A stretch of DNA of 64,000 nucleotides from Cryptomeria japonica (GCF_030272615.1 NC_081413.1:187452669-187516668); one strand, 5' to 3'; shown: positions 34,089 through 46,209, numbered from the stretch's first letter. A program made the numbers and translations. Notes: generated by a model not told the origin, from the sequence alone.

Positions 34089-34595
34089 TGAAACCCTAGG
34101 TCTTAATTTCAACTTTTGGCCAACCTAGAGATTGAATCTCCCACCAATTTCTTGGGGTTAAGCTTTATTTTATGATTGGATCACGCTCCTAAAATTTCAG
34201 AAAAAATGTCCGAGACCATGTGCACTCCAGGCGCCATGGTCCAGACAACTTTTCACCAAATTTTTAGGGCCGTCGGATATGATGATTTTAGAGCAAATCC
34301 CGAAGTTATAGGTGATTTCGAAATGTTTTGACCCCCGAATCAAGCCCCCGAGTTCAAAATAGGACCTAATTAGGGTTTTTGATTAAATGATGTATTGGAG
34401 GAATAAAATGAAAGGGGCACACTTTAATGAAAGGGCCCAACTTTATGATGTGGAAGATGATGAAATAGAACCTTAGACCTAATTAATTTAATTAATTAAG
34501 TGCTAAAGGGGAAATGCAAAATGTGCCAAGGTGGGTGCTAAACTAGGTGTGAAATTGTACCACCCTAGCAAGTGCGTACAATTTACGACGCTACA

Positions 34596-34613
34596 TTTAG
34601 CCCCCACTTTGGT
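34596..34613 (-). other. Polypurine tract of element E
   Basis: CACCAAAGTGGGGGCTAAA on the minus strand immediately before the TGTAGCG start of the 3' LTR. Confidence 0.8.
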
Positions 34614-35883
34614 GGTCATATGAACACTACGTGCATATGCAAGCTAAAGTACAGAAAAGTAAACATTATTTGAAAAAGGATATATCCATAAGTTGTCGGA
34701 CGAAGCCCCTAGCGGTATCTGCAGTACACAGTTAGGAACCACACCCTACAAAATGCACGTTAGATCACAAAATCACCTAATGCTTACTAAGGAAGGTGAT
34801 GAAAATTCGAGGGTAGCTATATGCCCCCCCTGTTTCGGCTTGCTAATTTTAGTGAGTTGAAACAGGGTATCATGTTTACCACTTCGAATTGTTAAAGAAT
34901 ATTGATGACAAATTCTCACAAGAAGATTCGATATGAGATCAAAAACTAATGGAGAATCATTTGGTAAAGAAGAGGACTAAATCTCAATTCCAACACAACA
35001 AAGAGTGTGAGGATTTGAGAGTTCTCTAACACAAGATGAAGGATGTAAATGGAAACAAAATGCAAAGTGCAGAAAAGATAAGATAGTTGAAAAGGGATAT
35101 CTTGTAGTATGTGTAAAGGAGACCTTTAGAGGAGAAGAAATCTTTGTACAAAAGACACCTATCCCCAAGAGGAATTGTCTTAGACAAATATAACATCTTC
35201 TAGAATAAGACAAAGAAGAGAATAAGAATGTGATACTTCCTTCTTTTGCGAGGTGAAAGTGATTCTTAATGAAGGATGACGCTCTTTTTAACCCAATTGG
35301 GAGAGTGAATTCATTATGGATATATTTTACCAAGTGAAAAAGAGGTTGTAGTCAAGGACTTACACCTCTTGTAAGAGAGGATCCTTGAACAAACAACAAC
35401 AAATGCATACAAGGAATAACATCAAGTAATAAAGTTCACACCATCCACAAAATAGGAAAAAGTGGATCCTTAGATAAAAATAAGGAAAGATCATTGCCTC
35501 CCAAGGATAAGGACAATGAGAAGGACTTACACAATCTTCTAGGGAGAGATTTAGACATAAACAAAATGTACTACATACTCACATGAGTAAATGCAAGCAA
35601 GACATTAGTGTATGTAAAATGCTCCTCACAAGAAGTGGGTAGGATAAGAAAGAGAATACACATCTTCTCCCATATCTAGGAAAAGAGGATTCTAAAGCAA
35701 AGATGATCAATATTTCCATACTATTACCTCATAGGAACAAGAGATAACATAGAAAAATTAGGCTATTATGTTGCTTCAAAAATATGATTGCACTTGAAAT
35801 TGTACCATCATGAATGACAATGAGCCCCTAGTAAATGAGCTACCAATGTCACATAATGATGAGCAACATAATAGCCATTAATG
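34614..35883 (-). other. Element E 3' non-coding region
   Basis: About 1.3 kb between the end of the G-patch frame and the polypurine tract. Recurrent AGGACTTACAC and AGAGAGGATCC words are present. No pol motif can be found on either strand. Confidence 0.6.
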
Positions 35884-36594
35884 TTATTTAAAGACATGAT
35901 AGATTGAATGAGGTATTTGAATATGACATGCTAAATGCTCAACTATAAGTGAGATCAAAAACATGTATAAAATGATAAAAATTGAAGAAGAAAAGTCACA
36001 AGAAATCTTAGAAGAGGGATGAATGTAATTTATTAGAGCCTTATCCCTGGAGGAAAGGACTTTATGATGAATAGGAGATAAAGATTCATAAGTGGATTTA
36101 GAAATTTGAGGGGAGTCATAAAGAGATTTGTTGATAGAAGTAGAAGATGATTTAGTTGAAGTGAGATCATCATCACTACTAAATATAGCATTCACATTGA
36201 GAGATGGTCTTTTAGATTCTTTGGTGGGCTTAGAAAGATTATATCCAAGTCCAAATGAATATTCATGCATGTTATGTTCTAAAGGAACTTTAATTCCTTG
36301 TTCATTTGTGCCACAACCATTTCCACTATAGCCACTCTTAGCCAAAATATGAAAACCATGACCATAACGATTAGCCATTTCAGAAAGAAAAGGTGGTTTT
36401 TCATAAGACAAAGAATCAAATTCTTCAGAATTAGGGGTGTAAGGAGAAGAAGTTTGAGAAGCGGCCACAAAATTATTGCTCATAGGTTCAGGTAAGCCTG
36501 ATTGATCTCTAGTTTCTTCCTTCTTTTTAACTTTAAGCTCTCTAGGAGGAACCCTATACTCACCTACAAAGGTGGGATTAAAATCAAGAGATCC
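35884..36594 (-). pseudogene. Element E ORF continuation with G-patch
   Basis: In the same frame as the 826-codon ORF to its right, after one TAG at 36595. It encodes a charged stretch and then a G-patch-like domain: RYGHGFHILAKSGYSGNGCG, EQGIKVPLEHN, FGLGYNL (about 36400-36230). The Gly pattern (GxGxG, then P, then GLGY) fits the family. A G-patch after the retropepsin is also present in A, B and C. The end is Ser-rich with a short hydrophobic segment (IFIILYMFLISLIVEH) and a stop at 35884. A single nonsense change probably split one longer protein. Confidence 0.65.
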
Positions 36595-39075
36595 CTAATC
36601 ATCTTCTGTGAGAACCTTCTCAGGATCAAAAGCCTTTTCATGTGTAGATTCAAGTTGAGAAGAATCTTCTTCAGGAACTTCAGACTCATCAAAAGAATTT
36701 TGATTATCAGAGGGTAATGATTCATCCATAGGTATCCTGTTTAACGAGTCATCACTAGAAGAGGAAGGCTTAGAAGAAATCCCTTTGGAAGTAGATGTTT
36801 GCAAACAAGCTTGAAAATTAGTATCACCTATCAAGGTATATGTCTTATTGTTATAAATAAATTTAACTTGTCTATGCAATGTAGAGAGGACAGCTTGCAT
36901 ACTGTGAATCCAAGGTCTCCCTAATAACAAGTTGTATGTTAGATTTCCCGACATAACATGGATAGGAGTAGGCAAAGTAACAGGTCCCACTGTGATGGGT
37001 AAGATGATAATACCTAATGAAGACTTAGCCACATTATCAAAGCCTCGAATGGGACGAGAGTCAGGCTCAATAAGGGATGTATCCACATTCATCTTATGCA
37101 ATAGATTAATGCTACCCACATTAAGGCCAGAACCATTATCTACCAGTGTTCGTCTTATAGCAGTGTCATTTATGATAACCACAATCATCAAGGGATCATA
37201 TTGATGTTGAATTTCACTAGTAGGCAACTCATCTTGAGTAAACACAATTTGAGCTTTAGGATTCATCACAGAGTTAACCAAAGACACTATATTACTAGAT
37301 GTATTAGGTGGAGGAACATTCAAATCTTTCAAGGCATCTTGTAACATTCCATGATGAGCGGAAGAAGTTTGGATCAAATCCCAAAGGGATATCTTAGCAG
37401 GGGTAGCTTTAAGTTGTTCTATGAGATCATAGTCCTTACTAAGTATTTGTGAAATATGAGGAGCTTGCGGAAGAATAGGTTGGGAAGGAGGAAGTGAAGT
37501 TGGGATAACTGGAGGAGGATTAGGTTGCCTATTGTTTCTTGTGTTATAGGTATGAGCAACCGCATTATAACTCTCTCTAGTCAGTTGTTTAGCATACTCA
37601 TAAGGGCTCTTAGTAGAATAACCTCCTTGCACAGTAATAATAGGTTTCGTAGGAGTGCAAAAAGAATCATTAGCATAACCACCTTGAACCACTAAGATAG
37701 GCTTATTTAAAGGTTGATAATCTTGAGAAGGACAAGCACCTTGGATAGTGAAGAGAGGTTTGTTAGGTGTTTCATTCACATGTATCAAATTGATTGAGGA
37801 TGGTTTAGAGGAATGAACAAAAGTGTTGGAAGAATTATTGATAGTCTTCTCTTGCACTAAAATCTTATCATGGATTGAATCAATTTTAGGAGAGAGACAA
37901 GGGGTAGGCATTGATGTTCCAATAGGAAGAGTAATACTAGGAAAGGTCATATCATCCTCTATCATCAAAGGATCTATATAGGGAATAAACTCTCTAGGAG
38001 AAGGATCAACATTACTCTCTAAAGTCTCACTTTTGAGAGGGAGATCTTTGAAAGAGATGTTAACCATCTTGCCTTGAACTAGGGTTTCCTTATGAGTAGA
38101 ACCAAGTTGAGGAGAGGGAGATGCTTTATTTTTAGAGGGAGAATAATTGAGATTCAAGGAAGGTGAGAAACTATTAAGGGAGTTTTCAATCTTGATTTCA
38201 TCTCCTTTGGCTAGGGTTTTCTCATGGGGTAGAGAATAATCTACACCTTCTTCTAATGGTTCATCCCAAATAGTGAAGTTGCTGAAAGGAATGTTTGAAG
38301 TATTGTCAATTTCAGGAGAGGGGATAACATTGTTTATTAATTCCTCATCCTTAGGAGGGAGAGCATCAATAGATGTGTTAAACTCATCCTCTTTCCTCAA
38401 AATATGTTCAATATGATCTTTAGAGGAGAGAGAATTAAGGAAATTGCTTATTATTTCATCTTCTTTCTCTAAGGGATGCTTATGGGTAAGACCAAATTTA
38501 GGAGAAGGGTAAGCATTTATCATTAATTCATCATCTCTAGTGGGAATTTTGTTGGAAAAGGAAATGCCATCACTAGGAAATGTAGGGATAATGTCATCTT
38601 CTTGCACAAAATGATCCTCATGAAGGGAGTGTTTTTTAGGAGGAACATGAACATATGTCTCCAAAGATTCATGCTTAGGAAGGAGATCTTTGAAAGAAGT
38701 GTTCATAACCTCTTGTTGCACTAACATGCCCCCATTGGAAGGACCAACTTTAGGAGAAAATAAGTCAATGTCCATCAATACCTTTTCACTTAGAGAGGCA
38801 TCATGTAGGGAAGGTGAAGTAACATTAAGAAAGGTGTTTATGATATCATTCTTTTCCTCTAGGATAGCTAAATAGGAAGGGCACATTTTAGGAGAATTGT
38901 CAAGATCACTCTTAAAGTCTTCATCCTTAGAGCATGGGAGAGTCTCAAAGGGATTGGTAGCAACTCTTTTAGGCACTAAAATGTTGTTATAGATGGGGGG
39001 AGGTTCTTTAGGAGAAGGAAAAATTGAAACAAGGGAAGCTAACCCATTATCACATCTATGAAATGAATGCATCAT
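36595..39075 (-). CDS. Element E polyprotein: low-complexity region and retropepsin
   Basis: A frame of 826 codons, the longest open one in the window. Residues 1 to about 440 are low-complexity, Ser/Pro/Asp/Glu-rich, with recurrent units such as FPSPKEP, PSPKFG and SPEIDN, and no gag domain I can recognise. Residues about 445-500 hold three repeats: KPLFTIQGACPSQ, KPILVVQGGYANDS, KPIITVQGGYSTKS. A segment YDLIEQLKATPAKISLWDLI matches the pre-protease region of B (YDLVEQLGKTPALISILEL). The retropepsin follows, with LVDNGSGLNVGS carrying the catalytic Asp and LTYNLLLGRPWIHSMQAV. It would process a polyprotein, but no polymerase follows. Confidence 0.75.
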   Translation of the reverse strand: MMHSFHRCDNGLASLVSIFPSPKEPPPIYNNILVPKRVATNPFETLPCSKDEDFKSDLDNSPKMCPSYLAILEEKNDIINTFLNVTSPSLHDASLSEKVLMDIDLFSPKVGPSNGGMLVQQEVMNTSFKDLLPKHESLETYVHVPPKKHSLHEDHFVQEDDIIPTFPSDGISFSNKIPTRDDELMINAYPSPKFGLTHKHPLEKEDEIISNFLNSLSSKDHIEHILRKEDEFNTSIDALPPKDEELINNVIPSPEIDNTSNIPFSNFTIWDEPLEEGVDYSLPHEKTLAKGDEIKIENSLNSFSPSLNLNYSPSKNKASPSPQLGSTHKETLVQGKMVNISFKDLPLKSETLESNVDPSPREFIPYIDPLMIEDDMTFPSITLPIGTSMPTPCLSPKIDSIHDKILVQEKTINNSSNTFVHSSKPSSINLIHVNETPNKPLFTIQGACPSQDYQPLNKPILVVQGGYANDSFCTPTKPIITVQGGYSTKSPYEYAKQLTRESYNAVAHTYNTRNNRQPNPPPVIPTSLPPSQPILPQAPHISQILSKDYDLIEQLKATPAKISLWDLIQTSSAHHGMLQDALKDLNVPPPNTSSNIVSLVNSVMNPKAQIVFTQDELPTSEIQHQYDPLMIVVIINDTAIRRTLVDNGSGLNVGSINLLHKMNVDTSLIEPDSRPIRGFDNVAKSSLGIIILPITVGPVTLPTPIHVMSGNLTYNLLLGRPWIHSMQAVLSTLHRQVKFIYNNKTYTLIGDTNFQACLQTSTSKGISSKPSSSSDDSLNRIPMDESLPSDNQNSFDESEVPEEDSSQLESTHEKAFDPEKVLTEDD

Positions 39076-39397
39076 GACAACAATTTTCCTCTTTCAAATG
39101 ATAACACATGCAAAATAGAAGGAAATGTTCAATTTTAACCAATGAAAGTACTTAGAATGTAGATTTAGAAAATGAAATTTATGATTCAAATGAGTTCCTA
39201 AATCAGATTTGAAATTAGTGATCCCAATTAAGCTATCCACAAGTTCAACTTTGAATTGAAAAATTAGGGTTTTAGCAAAAATTTCCTCTAAATTTTTTGA
39301 ATCTTGCAAGAAATTAAAACTTGTAAATGCAAATTTAAATTTGAAATAGCATAAACACTCAAATTTGACAACATAAATCAGGATTAGAGAAAATTGG
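39076..39397 (-). other. Element E leader
   Basis: A short leader of about 320 bases between primer-binding site and ATG, AT-rich, with no array like those of A and B. Confidence 0.6.
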
Positions 39398-39417
39398 AGT
39401 TCACGTCGGGTTCACCA
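39398..39417 (-). other. Primer-binding site of element E
   Basis: TGGTGAACCCGACGTGAACT on the minus strand, 6 bases from the LTR end. It matches the C site in 18 of the first 18 bases. Confidence 0.85.
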
Positions 39418-39423
39418 AAAATG

Positions 39424-41082
39424 TGTAGGGGAAAAAAGTGACACTAAGCAAACATGCCCTAATCTCACTTTCAATCACACACTTGTGGAATACGAAAGAG
39501 CCTAGAGGTATAACACAACTGGCTACTTCTTTTTGTGGAAGAGAGAGCCACGGGCTACCTATTAGGATTTCTATTCCTTTGTTGCAAATGATAGATAAAA
39601 TGATGCAAGTTCAACTACTGGCCCTAGAGTGCAAGTATGAACTAGTAACAAGATTGCAAGATTGAGATTAAGTGATGAAAAGCTATAAGCACAAGGATAA
39701 AAGGAGAATGCAGATGTGTACCTGGGGTTAAAATCTAAGTGGAAACGTTCAGGACGGGGGCGCATGCGCCACTGACTTGATTCTGCACCTAAAACTGCTC
39801 GTTTTGGCAACCTGAAAGCTGTCGAAAAGTGCTGAAAACTATTGTTTTCTGAGGGACCAGGGTGCCCAGTGCCCCTCTCCCAAGGACCAAGGCACCTAGC
39901 ACCCCTATCCTATCAGGACCAGGGCACCCCACACCCCTATCCTGGGTTTTTTCTCTGCAATTTGGTGTGTTGTCCCGTCTCAGTCTGCTCCCGTCGGATC
40001 TGCAACTTGCAGCGTCGTCCGAATCCCGAAACCTGCACTTATATCTGAAAAGGTATGGTGGGCGGCTATATAGGGTTTTGCCTTAGTCAAACCCCCGCTT
40101 TGGTGATTTCCACCTCCACGAATAGCCAAGTTGTATAGTAAAAGTTGTGTGTGCAGACCTTGTGTGTGTGCAAGATCCTAAAATGCAAGTAAGCAAACTA
40201 GAGCAACCTAGAAAGTAAACCCTAATTTCTTGTAAATGATAATGTAAATGCTCCAAATCAAGATGCAAAGTGATCTAAAGCATGAATACAAATGATATAG
40301 TGAGGCTTATGCAAAGACATGAAAACAACATGAAATCATACCCAACCCCAAGGGAGGGGTACAAGCCAATCTTCAGTCGGTGATCCCCTATTGCTCTTCG
40401 ATGTCTTCAAAGCCCTAAATGGATGAATGAAATTGAAGAATGCTTGATGGATGGATGTTGAATATTGTTGAAGTCTTCGAAGATCTGCTCTTTCTCTGCA
40501 TAGAAGGTCCTTGAAACCAAAAGTCCACCTCCTTTCAAATGAAGAAAGAGAGCTCTTATATATGAAACCCTAGGTCTTAATTTCAACTTTTGGCTAACCT
40601 AGAGATTGAATCTCCCACCAATTTCTTGGGGTTAAGCTTTATTTTATGATTGGATCGTGCTCCTAAAATTTCAGAAAAAATGTCCGGGACCATGTGCACT
40701 CCGGGCGCCATGGTCCCGACAACTTTTCACCAAATTTTCAGGGCCATCGGATATGATGATTTTAGAGCGAATCCCAAAGTTATAGGTGATTTTGAGATGT
40801 TTTGACCCCCGAAATCAAGCCCCCGAGTTCAAAATAGGACCTAATTAGGGTTTTTGATTAAATGATGTATTGGAGGAATAAAATGAAAGGGGCACACTTT
40901 AATGAAAGGGCCCAACTTTATGATGTGGAAGATGATGAAATAGAACCTTAGACCTAATTAATTTAATTAATTAAGTGCTAAAGGGGAAATGCAATGCAAA
41001 ATGCAAAATGTGCTAAGGCGGGTTCTAAACTAGGTGTGAAATTGTACCACCCTAGCAAGTATGTACAATTTACGACGCTACA
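39424..41082 (-). repeat. Element E 5' LTR (1659 bp)
   Basis: Partner of 32980-34595. It has three GC-rich hairpin units (about 39855-39950) versus two in the other copy. It also keeps the 9-bp stem GGGACCATG/CATGGTCCC (about 40690-40725) that has decayed in the left copy. TATA box at 40556-40562 (minus). Confidence 0.88.
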
Positions 41083-41083
41083 A

Positions 41084-41822
41084 TTCCTTTCCCATTCCCG
41101 AAGAGAATTTAGTTGAAATTTTTATTTCAAACTTAAATGAGGAAATGGAATTTTACTTAGACATAAAATATTCCAACAATTTCAAAGATTGCAAAGCTCA
41201 AGGACTTAAAATAGTGAAAGCCCTTATCAAAAAGGGACTTGTCAAAATATACAATGACAACAAGGAGTGTCCAAGACTAGCCTACAATAGTGACAAACCA
41301 AAGTTTTGGGCTAAGAAGAAAAAAATTGTTAGCGATGGTGTTGTGGATGCACGAACTATAAAAATCGCCCAACCGATAGTCAAAATTGCAGGGGTTGCAG
41401 ATAATCGCAACAAGCCCACTACCAATCAAGGTAATTCTCAAACCAATCTAGGAAATCAACCTTCAAACACACAACAAGAGGAACCTAAAAATAGGTACCT
41501 GACCTAAAAACCCAATCGCACCTACACACCCTTGGAAGAATCTCTTAAAAATATTTTATGCCAACTCATGTCTTCTGATCTTATCACATTACCTAAAACA
41601 TCAAACTATGAACTGCAAGTCAAACCTTCCTAGTGGAGAGATAATAAGTATTGTGAATTTCATAAAGGAAAAGGGCACAAAACAAACAACTGTCATCAAT
41701 TAAAGGATATCGTTCAAGACCTCATTGATCGAGGTGACATAGAAGTGGATGATCATAATACAAAACCTTCCAATAATGATCACACAATGTTCAAAAATAC
41801 ACTCCCATCATATTAGAAATGA
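41084..41822 (+). pseudogene. Element C gag, second part, with CCHC-like knuckle
   Basis: Gag resumes after element E with PIPEENLVEIFISNLNEE, then the KPKFWAKKKKIVSDGVVDA region equal to B's KPRFWNKNKN segment, and the knuckle YCEFHKGKGHKTNNCH (about 41650-41700), spaced like the CCHC zinc knuckle of gag. Stops at about 41505 and 41630 break the frame. The chain continues towards the protease. Confidence 0.82.
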
Positions 41823-42980
41823 GGTCCCTCCCATTAAGGTAAGAATCAATATAACACGATAGATTATACATGTGCAACCTATACCTATAATGTTAATAAA
41901 CTTTATGATGTCAATGAACAAGTTGCTACCATTACCATCAAAGGCAAAGATCCCAAATGTAATGTTGTTACCAACCATAGCAAGCTTGTCTTACTAGGTG
42001 CACCATCAAGAGAGGCATACATGCCCAAACATTATAACCTTGTGAACCAATTAGATAAGACACCAACACTTATCTCCATACTAGATCTTTTGTTCATATC
42101 ACCCTCATATAAAACCATCTTAGATCAAGCTCTCCAAGAAGCGTCAGTTCCACCTGACCTCAATACAGATCAATTTAAAGCCATCGTTGGTAGTCTCAAA
42201 TCATCACCATGCTTCATTTTTGCAAGGAATGACGACATGTCCTTTCAACAACCGCATAACACCCCTCTCCATATTGAGCGATTCATACATAAACATAGAA
42301 TCAAGCGAGTCTTGATTGAGAATGGACATGGCCTTAACATTTGCACATTACAGTTAGTCACAACATTGGGATATGCAAAAGATGCAGTGGATGCTAGAAA
42401 GTGGATCACCATCAAGGCCTATGATGGTTCATAATGCTCCTCTAAAGGGTGTGTCACTCTACCAGTCAGGGTAGGACCCATGGTGAAGAATGTGGTTTGT
42501 CAACTCCTAGAGCTCACTCTTTCATACAATCTCCTATTAGGTAGACCATGGATTCATGTCATGCAAGAAGTACCATCTACTTACCATCAATGCATCAATT
42601 TTCCCTATAATGGAGTAGATATTACTATCCTTGGTGATGCCAACCCATTTTATTTTTGCAAGCATATAAGGCATTGACCTGATATCACAGTCCCTAGCAA
42701 TAGAGAAGCCACCGCCTCATCATCTTACATTCACCCAGCAAACCTCACCAGTCCACGGATCCCTACACAAAAACAATAAAAGATGAAAATGAAAGTACAA
42801 GATGAAGGCCCATGAGAGTATAATATTAGTCATCTTTTCTATGTTGGCCAACTATCCCTCTCACCTAGGACTTATGGAAAACCACAATAGTCACTCAAAC
42901 CACTTGTTGCAGCCCATACTACTACACTTGATGGCTTCATCCTAGACAGATCATAGGAACATGAAACTATTGATGAAGAT
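41823..42980 (+). pseudogene. Element C protease region
   Basis: 42021-42434 and 42480-42677 align with the B protease. Seen are HYNLVNQLDKTPTLISILDL, the conserved HKHRIKRVLIENGHGLNIC and LSYNLLLGRPWIHVMQEV. The catalytic Asp of the LIDGG motif is Glu (LIENG), so the enzyme would be inactive even without the stop at 42432. Downstream, 42678-42980 holds the family's spacer with further stops. Confidence 0.8.
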
Positions 42981-43820
42981 TTGGTAGGATGGATCTCCAA
43001 AGACCCTTCTGACATAGCTAGACAACAGGTAAGGATCCTGACAGAGAGGTATGGTAAAAGTTTTACCCTAATGCAAAAAATAGGCTATGATGGCCATAGT
43101 GCATTGGGATTCCACAAGCAAGATGTACAAGATCCATTGCAACCATTGTTACAACCACAAGACACAACTGGACTCGGCTTCAACCCTACTTCAGGTGACT
43201 CTTCTAAGCTCAGGATTCCAAGCAAACATAAGAGGACCACTTCTAAGATCACCCTTTCTAGAAGCAGGACAATATCTATTGCAAATCAACCTACCAGGTC
43301 TCAATTTTCAAGTTAAGAAAACACTTCTCAATTTATAGCAAGTAAGCAAAGGAGTTATGTTGCCCCCAAACTATCACTCTTGGGATAAAACTCTTGTCTA
43401 ATTCAAACACCCAAGCAAAATCAATAACCCCATCAGATAAAACCCCTGCAAAAAACATCGACAAATCTTTCACAGTAGAAGACATCCCTATAACACAGTG
43501 ACAGAGTTCTATCGAGTGATTCTAAGATGGATTCACATGAATACGAGTGGGATTCTTCATTTTCACAATCATCTGACGGGGACATTTTTGTGGTTAAGAA
43601 AGCTAAAGGAGATGCATGTATTAAAACCTTTTGGGACCCAGATGGTGAGGATACTTCAACAATAGATAGGTCACCTCTTGAGCCTGATTATGAAGAAGAT
43701 AGTACAAATCATGACCTTGGTTCCTCCATACTTACCATAACTGACGCATCCTATGAACTTAACCTGATTGATGAAGCAATGCCAATTATTCACCTCGAAC
43801 TCATTGAGTGGAACTAGCAA
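42981..43820 (+). pseudogene. Element C G-patch and acidic linker
   Basis: 42981-43316 encodes the G-patch-like segment, with RYGKSFTLMQKIGYDGHSAL, then FHKQDVQDPLQP and TGLGFNP. A broken stretch leads to 43527-43817, an acidic linker with HEYEWDSSFSQSSDGD corresponding to B's DSNEWEWGSDKSSSDYE. No enzymatic motif. Stops at 43314 and 43815. Confidence 0.75.
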
Positions 43821-45070
43821 GATCCTCCACACCTTGACACCTTCCAAAATGATGACACAATCATAGACTTTCTTGAATTACAGGATGATATACCAAGTGA
43901 GGATCACAAAGTTGGGTATGATATTGAACTTAATAGTGCAACTTACTTTGGAGAGAACACCAAACCTTTCAATCGCAAAAATATTACAATCAAAATAGGA
44001 TCCTCAAGTGAAAACCACACTGTGGCACTTGTGGAAACAAAAAGAGTAAAAACAAAGGATGTATCCAATGGTAAAAACCTCTCTCAGGTGCCTGAGGATG
44101 GAAGGTTTGACATTATCCCCTTTAGCACTAATCAGGAGAGAGTCTATTCTCATAGAAGAAACAAAGGAATTTAATATGGGGGCACCAAAAAATCCACACA
44201 TACTACATCTAGCACAATCGTTGACTCCAACAAAAGATCTTGATTTAATATAGTTCTTTTGCAAGAGATAAATCAATTTTGTGTGCTCCTATGCAAACAT
44301 GCTAGGCCTTGATCCATAACTAGTAATGCATCACTTAACAGTAGTAGAAGGAGCCAAACTAGTAAAACAAAACTTAGAAAGATGCATCCTCAAATAACAC
44401 TATTAGTAAAAGTTGAACTAAAAATCAATTAGATGTGGGTATCATAAGACCCATTGACTATGCAGAATGGATCTCCAACCTGGTACTGGTGGCAAAACCA
44501 ACTACGGGCATCCGTATCTATACAAATTTTAGAGATCTAAACAAAGCATGTCAAAAGGATGACTTCCCTCTTCCAAACATTCATATGATCATGGACCTCA
44601 CAACAGGACATGAAATGCTATCATTCATGGATGGCTTTTCAGGATACAACCAGATAAAGATTTCTCCAGAGGATCAACACAAAACAACTTTTACATGCCC
44701 ATGGGGTACATATTGTTGGAATGTAATGTCATTCGCTCTCAAGAATGTTGGCACCACATATCAAATGGAAATGACTACCATCTTCCATGATATGATGCAT
44801 ACGTTGATGTAAGACTATTTGGATGATTTACTAGCTAAATCATTAACCAGAGAGGGTCACCTCGTTGTACTAGACAAATTATTCAACATACTGGAGCAAT
44901 ATAATGTATGCATAAATCCAAAGAAGTGTGTCTTTGGGGTAACCTCCGGGAAGCTCCTAAGATACATTATCTAAAACAAAACAATTAAGGTTGATCCCGC
45001 AAAGGTCAAAGCAATTATGGAAATGCCACCTCATAGGAACATCAGTCTATTAAGAACATTACAAGGAAGG
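43821..45070 (+). pseudogene. Element C reverse transcriptase
   Basis: It starts with a spacer (GREDGRF-like, about 44090) and passes IIRPIDYAEWISNLVLV, RIYTNFRDLNKACQKDD, FMDGFSGYNQIKI and a catalytic box that reads YLDD after a stop (about 44810-44825) where the family has YVDD. Several stops (44253, 44810, 44972) and small indels are visible. Related closely to the RT of A and B by motif. Confidence 0.85.
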
Positions 45071-46209
45071 CTACAATCAATCTGATGGGTCATTGCACAA
45101 TTGGCCAACAAATGTCATCCCTTCATATATTTTCTTAACACGAATGATCGTTTCAAATCGGAAGACAATTGCCAGCAAGCATTCCAACAGCTAAAGAACT
45201 ACCTAATGATGCCACCATTACTGATGCTACCATTTCCAAATAGGCCCTTATTGTTATAAATATCAGCTACAACATAATGCATAAGGCAAAGAATGTGCAG
45301 TATACTACATTTCCAGAAAACTGTTAGGGTGTGAACATTATACCCCTATTGAACGAGCTTGTCTAACGATAATTTTGGCAGCCACCAAATTGAGGCACTA
45401 CATGTTGACACACAAGATACAACTCATTGCTAAGATATATCCACTCAAGTATCTACTCAGTAAAGCAGCACTAACAGGTTGTTTGGCAAAGTGGGTTATG
45501 CTCCTCAACAAATTTGACATAGAGTATGTATACCGAAAAGAAATCAAAGGGCAAGTCAATGCAGATCAGTTGGTCGAAGCACCACTCATAGGAGACCATC
45601 CGCTTATCTCAAATTTTTTAGATGAGGAAATCTTCACAGTCCTGCCAGCACAACAATGTAAGTTATATTTTGATGGCTCATACACTTGACATTATTCAGG
45701 AGTTGGCATTCTCTTCATCACACCTCAAGGTGATATCATTCCAAAATCATATTGGCTTACATTCCCGTGCACAAACAACATAACATAATATGAAGTCTTG
45801 ATCATAGAACTACGCATGGCCGTGTTGTGGAACTTAAAAGAGCTACAAGTCTATGGTGATTCACAACTAGTAATCCAATAGTTCAATGATGAATACCAAA
45901 CTAAGGATGATAATCTCATGCCTTACAACAAAATGGTCGATGCCTTACAATAGCCTCTCTCCTCGATCTACCACATAATTCAACATTCTATGAGTTCTTA
46001 GTTGAACATCTTTGGATCCCCGCTTATGATATCTCAAAATCCAAGATGGTATGTCAACTCATCGATCTTGATTCCCCATGGTATGGAGAATTTTATGCTT
46101 ACCTATGCGATCAAATCCTTCCACCTAACCAATCAAACAACCAACGAAAAACCTTCATATGCCAATCCACTCAATACACCATCATTGTTGAAACCCTATA
46201 CCAATGAGG
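45071..46209 (+). pseudogene. Element C RNase H and second RNase H
   Basis: 45071-45690 carries the RNase H remnant (YPLKYLLSKAALTGCLAKW and FDIEYVYRKEIKGQ). The archaeal-type RNase H follows with KLYFDGSYT, then a stop at 45687, and GVGILFITPQGD, FPCTNNI and YGDSQLVIQ (45660-45900). Several frameshifts. The dual RNase H places C in the Tat lineage with A and B. Confidence 0.78.

Larger units (their letters stand above)
32980..34595 (-). repeat. Element E 3' LTR (1616 bp)
   Basis: On the minus strand it runs TGTAGCGTCG...CTACA. It holds a TATA box (34082-34088, minus), a GC-rich imperfect tandem hairpin pair (33412-33475) and a second hairpin around GACCATG...CATGGTC (about 34210-34245). The right LTR has three GC-rich units where this one has two. 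Confidence 0.88.
32980..41082 (-). mobile_element. Element E: non-autonomous protease-only LTR retrotransposon
   Basis: An 8.1 kb minus-strand element in the gag of C. The 5' LTR is at 39424-41082, the primer-binding site at 39398-39417, the main ORF at 39075-35884 and the polypurine tract at 34596-34613, followed by the 3' LTR at 32980-34595. No RT, RNase H or integrase is present, and the non-coding 35883-34614 has no trace of them. The LTR copies differ by roughly 3-6% in the parts I compared, so it is older than B. Its primer-binding site equals that of C, suggesting C-family proteins mobilise it. Confidence 0.85.

Noticed and set aside
34977-35333. Minus-strand ORF of 118 codons in the 3' region of element E
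   Set aside because: No domain, no protease or polymerase motif and no conservation test possible. Composition matches the surrounding non-coding sequence.
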